Assembly: GCF_002149015.1 (NCBI RefSeq)
Contig: NZ_NGFO01000033.1
Coordinates: 1-62,937 of the forward strand
Direction of reading: 5' to 3'
Source: Gordonia lacunae
Lineage (GTDB): Bacteria; Actinomycetota; Actinomycetes; Mycobacteriales; Mycobacteriaceae
Length of the DNA stretch: 62,937 nt
Shown here: positions 41,089 through 48,448 of the stretch, in pieces
Layout: every line of letters starts with the position of its first letter
Numbering within the stretch: the first letter of the stretch is position 1
Translations under genes and position numbers: made by a program
The notes under the pieces: generated by a model
Databases searched by the model: none
Told to the model about the DNA's origin: nothing
Seen by the model: the letters and a program-made list of their open reading frames with translations, nothing else

Positions 41089-41102
41089 TGACGAAATCAT
41101 CA
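41089..41102. promoter_or_regulatory. TetR operator copy 3, imperfect
   Basis: TGACGA-AA-TCATCA differs from the 39009 and 39052 sites at one arm base. It lies 64 bp upstream of the P450 start, where a repressor could act. Confidence 0.5.
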
Positions 41103-41234
41103 CCCAGGTGAGAGCTGAGGTCAAGTCGTCGTCGCGCCGTGATTCCGGGTGACGGCAGGCGTTGTCATTGACAACCCCCGCGCTGACTGGCCACATGGAC
41201 TCACTCACTGTCGTGGATCGAGAAAGGCCCTTGT

Positions 41235-41558
41235 GTGACCACCCGCGGTCAGATCATCGCGAATGCCGTGCTGGCGGCGGCGTTGCTCCTATGGACGGTC
41301 GGCGCGGCCGCGTTTCTGTGGTGGGGAACGTGGACGCTCAATGTCGACACCTCCTGCGACGGTCCGGTGGGACGCACCCTCGACGGCGGTGGATGGCTGG
41401 CGTTTGTGGTCCCACCGGTGTGGGTGCTGCCGTTCGTCGCCGTCGCTGCTCGTCGACGCAGCGTGGCCTGGTCGATCGTCGCCGCATTGTCGATCGCACT
41501 CGCCATCGCGCTCGTATGGGCGGTTGCCACCGCGGGCCCGACTCACCTGTGTTGGTGA
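41235..41558 (+). CDS. Small membrane protein, three predicted helices
   Basis: 107 aa. Hydrophobic segments lie at about residues 8-30 (IIANAVLAAALLLWTVGAAA), 52-70 (WLAFVVPPVWVLPFVAVAAR) and 76-98 (SVAWSIVAALSIALAIALVW). Two Cys (residues 41 and 106) could pair outside the membrane. The start is a GTG with GAAAGG about 10 nt upstream. Family not recognised. It is convergent with the lipoprotein hydrolase gene, 42 bp away. Confidence 0.6.
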   Translation: MTTRGQIIANAVLAAALLLWTVGAAAFLWWGTWTLNVDTSCDGPVGRTLDGGGWLAFVVPPVWVLPFVAVAARRRSVAWSIVAALSIALAIALVWAVATAGPTHLCW

Positions 41559-41600
41559 GAGTCGGATCCGATCGACGGTCGCCGCGGTGCGGCGCCGTCC

Positions 41601-42914
41601 CTATCTCTCCGGAGTGCAGGTCGTGGGTGGTGGTGTCTGATCGGCGAGGAAGGCGGTCAGGTAATCCGCGCACGAGCCGCCGAGACCGGAGCCATGCGCA
41701 CCGTCCTCGATGGTGAGCAGCCGGCCACCTACCCGGCCCACGGCTTGCGTGGCCCACACGTGAGGTGTGGTTGTCTCGGACCGGTGCCCGACGATCAGCA
41801 GGGGGCGTCGGGTGTCGGTCGCATCGATTCCTTGGCCTGGTGTAGGCCATCCGGAACAGGCGCTTGCGCCGGGGATCTCGGAGTTTGCCGGGTGCGGAAG
41901 TCTGGTGGAGACCGGGAGGCGCGCCTCGCTGGTGATCGCGACGTGTGCGGCCCACTGGGCGTGCGCGTCGGGTTCCGGGTCGAGCACGTTGCACGTGTAG
42001 GCGGTCCGCGCGGCCGGGGTGAACAGGTTCAGCGGAGGTGCCGGCGGGGTGTCGGGTTGAGGGGTGGTTTCCGCCGCCGGGCCGTCATCGGCAGGTGGCT
42101 CGTCGGCGGGCGGCGGAGCTTCCTCGGGGTGGGGATGACGGCCAATCGCCTGGGCGAGGTCTCTGTTCTGTTGGTCCGGTGATGTTCCCAGGTACATGGG
42201 ACTGTCGAGGACCATCGTGTCGAGGCGGTGGGGGAACAGGGTGCGGTAGGCGACGCCCAATTCCGTCCCCCAGGAGGCGCCGTAGTAGCTGACCCTGTCG
42301 ACTCCCAGTGCTGCCCGCACCCGGTCCAGGTCGTGGGCGGCGTTCCTGGGGGTCAGACTCGAGAGCAACGGGCCGTCTGTCTCGGTGCAGTCGCGGTTGG
42401 CTCGCGTGATGGTGTCGACGAAAGCTCTTGCCTCGGAATCGGGTTGCGTGATCTGGCCGCTGGTCGGCGGGGCTGCATCGCTGATGGCGGTGCAAGTGGG
42501 GTGGGTGCTGGCCCCGGTGCCTCGAAGGTCGACACCGATGATGTCCCAGTCGGCCAGTCCGGCGACCTCGGTGAGCATCACCGGTAGCGTCCTCGCCTCG
42601 AGTCCGGGGCCGCCGGGGTTGACCAGTAGTGTTCCGCGTTTGTGCTTCGAACTGGCCGGCATTCGGCTGATCGCGATGTCGACGGTGGGGCCGTCGGGTA
42701 TGTCGTAGTGCAGAGGCACGGAAAGGTGTGCGCAGCGGAGTGCGCTGACCCGATCGGTCCTGATTGCGGTGATCGCATCGGTCAGCGCAGATTCGCATCG
42801 TTGCCAGCTGATCGGTTCCGGCTGGGGGTGTGCGGTGCTCGTGTTCGAACACCCCGCGGCGGTGGCGACTGTGGCGAGTGCAAGTGCGACCAGCATCGGT
42901 CGCGTGCCGATCAT
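41601..42914 (-). CDS. Secreted alpha/beta-hydrolase lipoprotein (TAP/SlpD-like) with degenerate lid
   Basis: 437 aa. The lipoprotein signal peptide ends in the lipobox TAAGC (Cys22). The nucleophile is Ser214 in YYGASWGTELG, and the oxyanion region is LLVNPGGPGLEARTLP. The lid expected between the core halves is replaced by a Pro/Glu-rich linker (EEAPPPADEPPADDGPAAET), and the usual catalytic Asp (D-x-VTP) reads ETTTP. The His is in IEDGAHGSGLG. It may be a tripeptidyl-peptidase-like enzyme with altered activity, or inactive. An upstream in-frame extension to 43220 lacks the signal peptide at its start and was not used. Confidence 0.75.
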   Translation of the reverse strand: MIGTRPMLVALALATVATAAGCSNTSTAHPQPEPISWQRCESALTDAITAIRTDRVSALRCAHLSVPLHYDIPDGPTVDIAISRMPASSKHKRGTLLVNPGGPGLEARTLPVMLTEVAGLADWDIIGVDLRGTGASTHPTCTAISDAAPPTSGQITQPDSEARAFVDTITRANRDCTETDGPLLSSLTPRNAAHDLDRVRAALGVDRVSYYGASWGTELGVAYRTLFPHRLDTMVLDSPMYLGTSPDQQNRDLAQAIGRHPHPEEAPPPADEPPADDGPAAETTPQPDTPPAPPLNLFTPAARTAYTCNVLDPEPDAHAQWAAHVAITSEARLPVSTRLPHPANSEIPGASACSGWPTPGQGIDATDTRRPLLIVGHRSETTTPHVWATQAVGRVGGRLLTIEDGAHGSGLGGSCADYLTAFLADQTPPPTTCTPER

Positions 42915-43613
42915 CGGAGACCGCCGATCAGACGAGCAGTCGGGTCGCCGGCTGTGCGTGTCGCCGCCGGGCACGGCGCGGCGCCGTCGCAGCGGGCGGC
43001 CGCGGTGGTGACGGGGCCGGTGGTGGTTTGGTTCACGTGGATCGGTCCTTCGCGTCGCAGTCATTGGTCGTGAGGGCCAAAGTAAGTGCGGCTCCGGACT
43101 TCTCGCATCGGCGTCCAGGGCGATACCCGCGTCATCCGCGAGACGGATGGCGGCGAGCGAGTTCCTGTCCTGGCGGGAGGGTGGCGGGGAGGTCGGTGGC
43201 CGGCTGCGGCAACGGAACATCGACTCGGTGGACTCGCGGGCTGCCCCTTCAGTACTCCGCTGGTCGCACCCCGGTCATCCCGAAGACGTACGCGAAAGCC
43301 CACTCGAGGCCGATGTGACGAGCTGGGTGATCGCTCTAGTGTCGGCGATATGCACGAGAACGAGCCGGTCGTCGTACGATTCCGGTCACGCCGTGCGCGA
43401 CGTCGGTGTGAATCTCCGTGCGTGAGAGTCGAACACCGTCGACGATCGCTTCGGGCCTCCTCTCACAGGGGGTTGGGGGAGGGAGTGCTCAACTCCCTCC
43501 TCCGATCCGGAATCAGGCACCGACCAGGGTCGCCAGACGCATCCGAGTGTCGGGGCCACAGCGTGAAGTTCTTTTCGCACAACGTCCTTCGACGCAGAAG
43601 CTGAGTCAACACG
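42915..43613. other. Long intergenic region without a supported gene
   Basis: About 700 bp between divergent genes. It should hold the promoters of the lipoprotein hydrolase and the YdcF gene. On the minus strand a 28-codon tail (43252-43335) encodes protein-like sequence (GLEWAFAYVFGMTGVRPAEY) ending at TGA at 43249, but it follows a stop codon and has no start, so it may be a gene remnant. CAGGGGGTTGGGGGAGGGAG near 43475 is G-rich, and GGGAGTGCTCAACTCCC just after is a 7-bp hairpin. Confidence 0.4.
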
Positions 43614-44720
43614 ATGACCACCTGGGCTATGTACGCGACCGCTGTTCTGTTCCTCTCGTCACTCGCGGTGATCGCCGTCGGAACGGTTCGGACGTGGCAG
43701 GAGCCGCGCCGCCCGTCGAATGGGATCTGGGTCAGCTTCGGCGTCGTTCTGCTGTGGATTTGTGCGGTGGTCGCCGGCCTCGGCACAGAGCCCGGGACGG
43801 TGCAGTCGTGGCTGGCGATCATCATCGTCTATCCGATTCTCGCAGTGCCGCTCGTCCTCTTGGCGCTGGCCTTCTTCCTGGTGATCAACTCCGTGGTCGT
43901 CGCTCGCCGGGAGCGTCTCAACCTGGCGACCCTGGCCCCTGCAGCCATCGGTGGGCTGATCGTGATGACACTGGTCTCGGTGGTCCTTCAGGTGGCCGCG
44001 TGGCTCGCCAGCGGAAGTTCTCTCGGACGTGTGGCTGTTCTCCTGGTCCCGGTCGTTGCTTCGCCCGGGGTGGTCATCGTTTTCGAGCTCGTCGCCTATG
44101 CGTTGTATGCGTTTGTCTACTCGAGAATGACGGGGGAGGGTGACGCCGACGTCGTGGTGGTTCTGGGTTCGGGGCTGGCCGGTGATCAGGTCACGCCCCT
44201 ACTCGCCTCGAGGTTGGATGCAGGAATGGCCGCGTACGAGCGAGGATGCGTCGCCGGAGAGAACCCGGTCATCGTTGTCTCCGGAGGAAAGGGCTCCGAC
44301 GAGCGTCGGTCGGAAGCCGAGGCGATGGCCGAGTACCTCGCAACGAGAGGTGTCCCGGCTGAGAAAATCATCCTGGAGTCCGGATCGACCTCCACCGAGG
44401 AGAATCTCGCATTCTCTGTGGCGGCACTCGCCGAGCGGAGCATCGCGTGGACGACGATGGCGATCGCGACCAGCAACTTTCACATCATGCGGGCGGCCTC
44501 GCTGGCCAGACAGCTCGGGATCTCTTCGTCGTCTGTCGGGGCACCCACCGCCGCGTATTACCTTCCCAGCGCATTCCTCCGGGAGTTCGCCGCCACTGTC
44601 GTCCACTTCCGCCGCGGCACCACGGTGGCGTCGGTGCTCGTGATGGCCGGATGGATCGCCATCTGCTGGTACGTGCTGTCATGGGGGGACCCCGCGGGAT
44701 TTGTCGGCCCCGGCCAGTGA
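43614..44720 (+). CDS. YdcF/SanA family (DUF218) membrane protein
   Basis: 368 aa. Four or five membrane helices occupy the N-terminal ~170 residues (YATAVLFLSSLAVIAVGTVR, FGVVLLWICAVVAGL, IIIVYPILAVPLVLLALAFF, VVIVFELVAYALYAFVYSRM). A DUF218 domain follows at about 178-330 (DADVVVVLGSGLAGDQVTPL, VIVVSGGKGSDERRSEAEAM, ILESGSTSTEENLAFSVAAL), and a last helix near the C-terminus. The family has a role in envelope or vancomycin-tolerance functions in E. coli, and its chemistry is unsettled. The ribosome-binding site is weak. Confidence 0.8.
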   Translation: MTTWAMYATAVLFLSSLAVIAVGTVRTWQEPRRPSNGIWVSFGVVLLWICAVVAGLGTEPGTVQSWLAIIIVYPILAVPLVLLALAFFLVINSVVVARRERLNLATLAPAAIGGLIVMTLVSVVLQVAAWLASGSSLGRVAVLLVPVVASPGVVIVFELVAYALYAFVYSRMTGEGDADVVVVLGSGLAGDQVTPLLASRLDAGMAAYERGCVAGENPVIVVSGGKGSDERRSEAEAMAEYLATRGVPAEKIILESGSTSTEENLAFSVAALAERSIAWTTMAIATSNFHIMRAASLARQLGISSSSVGAPTAAYYLPSAFLREFAATVVHFRRGTTVASVLVMAGWIAICWYVLSWGDPAGFVGPGQ

Positions 44721-44730
44721 ACCACCGCGT

Positions 44731-44753
44731 GGTCGGCGGGTCCCGCCGGCCAC
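44731..44753. terminator. GC-rich hairpin between convergent genes
   Basis: TGGTCGGCGGG and CCCGCCGGCCA can pair over ~10 bp around a very short centre (one T-G wobble). It sits in the 52-bp gap between the ydcF-like gene and the response regulator. Probable bidirectional terminator, no U-tract. Confidence 0.4.
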
Positions 44754-44772
44754 CGTTGTTGCGGTGGAGACC

Positions 44773-45417
44773 TCACACCAGGGAGTGCTCGTACGCGTAG
44801 ATGACCATGTGGATGCGGTCCCGAAGGTCGAGTTTGGTGAGTATGCGGGACACGTGGGTCTTCACGGTGGCCTCGGAGATGAACAGTTGGCCGGCGACTT
44901 CCGAGTTGGACATTCCTTGTGCCACGTAGAGGAGGATCTCGCGTTCGCGCGGAGTGAGTTCTCCGTATTCTGCGCCCGGCGTGCTCCGCGCGGCAGGGCG
45001 GAACTGCTCGAACAGCGATCGTGTGGCGGCCGACGACACGACGTTCGATCCCGCGTTCACCTGACGGATGGCCGCGAGTAGGAACTCGGGTTCGGTGTCT
45101 TTGACGATGAATCCGCTGGCGCCGGCCTCGATTGCGGACAGGGCTGCTTCTTCCAGGTCGAAGGTGGTCAGCACGAGCACCTTTGGCGCTTCCGCGCCGA
45201 GTTCGGCGAACAACGTGCTCGTCGCTTCGATGCCATCGGTGTCCGGCATTCTGATGTCCATCAGCACGACGTCGGGACGGTGGGTGCGGCACAGTGTAAG
45301 GATGGTCGCGCCCGTCGCTGCTTCGGCGACCACGGTCATGTCGTCCTGACTGTTGATCACCATCGCTATGCCGCTGCGGAACAGCGGCTGATCGTCGACG
45401 AGAGCTACTGAGATCAC
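44773..45417 (-). CDS. NarL/LuxR-type response regulator
   Basis: 214 aa. Receiver domain with the acidic pair Asp8/Asp9, the phospho-acceptor Asp54 (VLMDIRMPDTDG), Thr in VLVLTTFDLEEA and Lys in GFIVKDTEPE. The LuxR HTH lies at about 150-205 (LTPREREILLYVAQGMSNSE, then VAGQLFISEATVKTHVSRIL). It pairs with the sensor kinase encoded 9 bp upstream on the same strand. Targets unknown; the neighbouring M28 peptidase and membrane genes are possible. Confidence 0.9.
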   Translation of the reverse strand: MISVALVDDQPLFRSGIAMVINSQDDMTVVAEAATGATILTLCRTHRPDVVLMDIRMPDTDGIEATSTLFAELGAEAPKVLVLTTFDLEEAALSAIEAGASGFIVKDTEPEFLLAAIRQVNAGSNVVSSAATRSLFEQFRPAARSTPGAEYGELTPREREILLYVAQGMSNSEVAGQLFISEATVKTHVSRILTKLDLRDRIHMVIYAYEHSLV

Positions 45418-45426
45418 TGGTGCAAA

Positions 45427-46674
45427 CTACCGTCTCAGGGGAAGTACGGCGGTGACCACCCATTTGTCGCCGACACGGCGCGAGTCGAGGGAGCCACCGG
45501 CCAGACGTGCTCGTTCGGTCATGCTGATCGTCCCGTATCCGCCACCACCGGCCTCTCCCGAATGGGCGGCAGTCACGTTGACGACCTCCACGGTGACCGG
45601 ATCGTCCCACCGCTGCCTGATGATGACCGATTCTCGCGGGTCGCCGTGTTTGAGTGCGTTTGTCAGGGCCTCGGCGAGGATCCGCAGAACCGCGTGTGTT
45701 GTTGCCGGCGAGGCAGTTTCGGGATCACCGATGACGTGATGGTCTATCCGGAGCCCGGCCGCGCGCATCCGCGCGAGGAGGTGCTCCTCGTCCAGGTGAT
45801 CGATCGTGTCGTCGTGGGTCTCCAGGTCGGTACGTAGTCGCTCGAGAAACGCCCGAACCTCGAGCAACGACGATCGCCCGGTGGCGGCGATGGCCCCGAG
45901 CGCCGGTTCGATGGAAGTCGGGGAACTGCGTAGGGAGTAGCGAGCGCCATCGGCCTGCGCGATGATCACGGCCAGCGAGTGCGCGACCACGTCATGGACA
46001 TCACGCGCAATCTGGCTGCGGGCCGCTTCGTGAGCGTAGGCCTCGACGGCTCGTGCTCGCTCGGCTTCTGCGCGCGCCGCGGCGATCTGGGCAGCCGTGG
46101 CGGAATCACGGTGGAACTTCATCATTCCGGCGGCCCACGCTGCTACGGGAACCACACAGACCAGAACGGTGCTCGAGACGAGGGCGGCGATGTCGGGGAG
46201 CTGACCCAGAGTCGAGAAATCCGACACCAGCTGCGCGACCTTCCATCCGCCGAGGAGGGACACCACTGTCACCGCACCGAGCGCCGCCCAGCGGATGGCA
46301 CGCGAGGTGTGTGCGCTGAACGAATACACGATCGGAGCGACGAACCAGACCGTGATGAAGCTCAGCGGTCCGATCGCGATCCGGGCGCCGAGATAGGCGA
46401 CCACGCAGATGACGGACAACGTCGGGATGGCGTGACGCGTCGCGGTGGCAACCACGAGAGCTGCACACAAAGCCACGGTGAGTAGTACTGGGTCGGACCC
46501 GTTGCCGACCAGAAAGCACATCAGGCCGGCCGCGCATGCCCAGACACCGTCTGCGATCAGCTGACGTGTCGTGGGCCGGGCGGTCCGGAGCGGATCCCGA
46601 AACCAGAACGCGCCTCGGCCGGGGCGGTCACGATCAGTGACCTCTCCGGCCGAGGGCAGGCGTTCATTCGTCAC
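45427..46674 (-). CDS. Sensor histidine kinase, HisKA_3 family
   Basis: 415 aa. About five membrane helices cover residues ~42-185, with short loops and no large extracellular sensor domain. The HisKA_3 dimerisation helix carries His227 in QIARDVHDVVAHSLAVIIAQ. The ATPase domain shows LRILAEALTNALKHGDPRES (N box) and GGGYGTISMTERARLAGGSL. Such intramembrane kinases sense membrane or envelope state. Operon with the response regulator. Confidence 0.9.
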   Translation of the reverse strand: MTNERLPSAGEVTDRDRPGRGAFWFRDPLRTARPTTRQLIADGVWACAAGLMCFLVGNGSDPVLLTVALCAALVVATATRHAIPTLSVICVVAYLGARIAIGPLSFITVWFVAPIVYSFSAHTSRAIRWAALGAVTVVSLLGGWKVAQLVSDFSTLGQLPDIAALVSSTVLVCVVPVAAWAAGMMKFHRDSATAAQIAAARAEAERARAVEAYAHEAARSQIARDVHDVVAHSLAVIIAQADGARYSLRSSPTSIEPALGAIAATGRSSLLEVRAFLERLRTDLETHDDTIDHLDEEHLLARMRAAGLRIDHHVIGDPETASPATTHAVLRILAEALTNALKHGDPRESVIIRQRWDDPVTVEVVNVTAAHSGEAGGGGYGTISMTERARLAGGSLDSRRVGDKWVVTAVLPLRR

Positions 46675-46725
46675 GGTAAGAGGACATCGTGTTCACCCCG
46701 GTTCGGTCAACTGCCGAGCTCGACG

Positions 46726-47727
46726 TCACGACAGCGCACCGTCCGAGACAGTGAGGACCGAGCACCACATCGCGTCGGTCGTTCGCTCCAGGACATCGGC
46801 GTCGACGGTGTCGATCGTGTCACCCGAGGTGTGATATCCCGGCGCATACTGCAGCACATTGTCGGGCGATAAGACCTCGTGCACGAGCACCGCCCCTCCC
46901 GCCGGCACCCGGCCCACGAATGGCGCGGTATCGGAACTGCCGTTCAAGAGAACGTCCTCGTCGACGGGGATGTGCTCCCTCCCCAGACACTCACGCAGCG
47001 TCGCTTCGAAGTTCTCCGACTCGGCATCCTTCGGCGGGATCGCCGCGTTGATCCCTCGTACGAGGTCCGGGTCCTGCTTGACCTTCTCCACGAGCCGCTT
47101 GGCCGACGAGCCGTCCGCGTCGTACACCATCGCCGTCGGTTCCCGAGTCCCTGTCATGTCGGCGTTGATGTAGGCGACGACCGACTTCGTCTCAGCGGGC
47201 GACATCGACTTCACGTATGTGTGCGAACCGGCGATGCCGTATTCTTCTGCATCCCAGAATGCCAAGCGCACGTTCAGATTCGGCCGAGTGTTACGTAACC
47301 GCTCGCCGATGGCCAGCACGGTCGCCACCCCGGTGCCGTTGTCGTTGATTCCTGGTCCCTGCTTCACCGAGTCATAGTGGGCCCCGACGATCACGGTGCG
47401 CCCGGGGCCACCGGTGTCGGCGAGAATGTTGGCACCCATGTCGCCTTCGCCACTGGTCACCGGTTGTGTGCGCGGCTGGTAGCCCATCCGGGTGAGTTGC
47501 TCCACGATGTAGTCGCGGGTGGCCCGGCCGCCGTCGGTGCCGACCGCACGGTTGCCGCCGTGCTCGTTCGCGATCTCACTGATGGACTCGAGGTAGGGGT
47601 AGGCCGCGGCCTCGCCAGGCCCGTCGGAAGTGGTCGAATCGTCCCCACACGCTGATGCGGTCAGCATCACCGCAGCCACCACCGGCAGAGTGAGAACAGT
47701 TCTCATCCTCCTCGGCATCAAGATCAC
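46726..47727 (-). CDS. M28 family zinc aminopeptidase, lipoprotein
   Basis: 333 aa. The signal peptide ends in TASAC (Cys27), so it is a lipoprotein outside the membrane. Zinc ligands and catalytic residues are all visible: His117 (VGAHYDSV), Asp129 (GINDNGTG), Glu161/Glu162 (WDAEEYGIAGS), Asp190 (INADMTG) and His299 (YAPGYHTSGDTID). It is related to Streptomyces aminopeptidase S and mycobacterial LpqL. The GTG at 47727 overlaps the upstream gene as GTGA; ATG codons at 47718 and 47706 are alternatives. Confidence 0.87.
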   Translation of the reverse strand: MILMPRRMRTVLTLPVVAAVMLTASACGDDSTTSDGPGEAAAYPYLESISEIANEHGGNRAVGTDGGRATRDYIVEQLTRMGYQPRTQPVTSGEGDMGANILADTGGPGRTVIVGAHYDSVKQGPGINDNGTGVATVLAIGERLRNTRPNLNVRLAFWDAEEYGIAGSHTYVKSMSPAETKSVVAYINADMTGTREPTAMVYDADGSSAKRLVEKVKQDPDLVRGINAAIPPKDAESENFEATLRECLGREHIPVDEDVLLNGSSDTAPFVGRVPAGGAVLVHEVLSPDNVLQYAPGYHTSGDTIDTVDADVLERTTDAMWCSVLTVSDGALS

Positions 47728-48047
47728 CCCACTTCCCGCATACGGCGTCCGACCCCGAACCAGCCCAGGGATCCCACCAGCGGGAAGATGATCACGATCC
47801 CCGCCCAGCAGACCTTCTCGATCCCGCTGTATGAGGTCGACCGCGCGATGCTGAGCAGCGCCGCGATCACCAGGGCCAGCAACGCCGCCGCGGCCACAGC
47901 CAGCGCCGCGAACAGCACGATCGTGACGATCAGCTGGGGCGTGTTGTCCTCGGTGGCCGCCGCGGCCAGGACAGCAGAGTACTTGTCCAACAAGATGATC
48001 ACTTCTCCTGTGAGTCGATGAATCGGTTCAACACCATCTCGATTCAC
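47724..48047 (-). CDS. Small membrane protein of the PLDc_N type
   Basis: 107 aa. There are two hydrophobic helices (QLIVTIVLFAALAVAAAALL, then GIEKVCWAGIVIIFPLVGSL) with the conserved WxGIVIIFPLVGSLGWF-like C-terminal pattern of the phospholipase-D-nuclease N-terminal family. Function unknown, probably a membrane anchor or assembly partner. The start is uncertain: GTG at 48047 was used; a start near 48002, just after AGGAGAA, is also plausible. Overlaps the M28 gene by 4 nt. Confidence 0.6.
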   Translation of the reverse strand: MNRDGVEPIHRLTGEVIILLDKYSAVLAAAATEDNTPQLIVTIVLFAALAVAAAALLALVIAALLSIARSTSYSGIEKVCWAGIVIIFPLVGSLGWFGVGRRMREVG

Positions 48048-48448
48048 GGTAGGAGCGCAGCATCCTCTGTCGCGTCGCCCAGAGTGCCGATCATTCGGGG
48101 GCGCCGGTACACCCTGAGACGGACCCGCCTACATCTGAACGACGACCGACGGCCGACGGCGGATGGTGCTGTGCCCGGCCGACCACGTCACGAGAAGCAA
48201 CCGCCGGGGCCGCTCGACGACCGCCACGGGACGGCGCACCGACGTCGCACCGGGCGTGGCGCGAGGATGCGTCTGAAGTCCGAATCGCGTGGTTCCGCGC
48301 ACTCCCGCGACGCGCCGTACTCGCGCGTAGCGATTTGACTCGTAAGAATCACACCGTCGAACCACCCCGCGCGTCCCGGATCGCCACTGAGCTGGGTCGT
48401 CGCGCTGTACCGTACCTGCGGACCTTCAACCGCACGACGACGACGTGA
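48048..48448. other. Intergenic region between divergent PLDc_N and carboxylase genes
   Basis: 401 bp with no convincing gene or clear palindrome. It must contain the carboxylase promoter. TTGACT at 48336 and TACCGT about 80 bp further (near 48410) are loose hexamer matches, but not at promoter spacing from each other. Confidence 0.35.

Noticed and set aside
42915..43220. N-terminal extension of the lipoprotein hydrolase to 43220
   Set aside because: The extension is Arg/Pro-rich and would bury the signal peptide and lipobox that begin at the ATG at 42914.
43147..43425. 92-residue plus-strand open frame in the 43-kb intergenic region
   Set aside because: No ribosome-binding site, no family resemblance and composition like non-coding GC-rich sequence.
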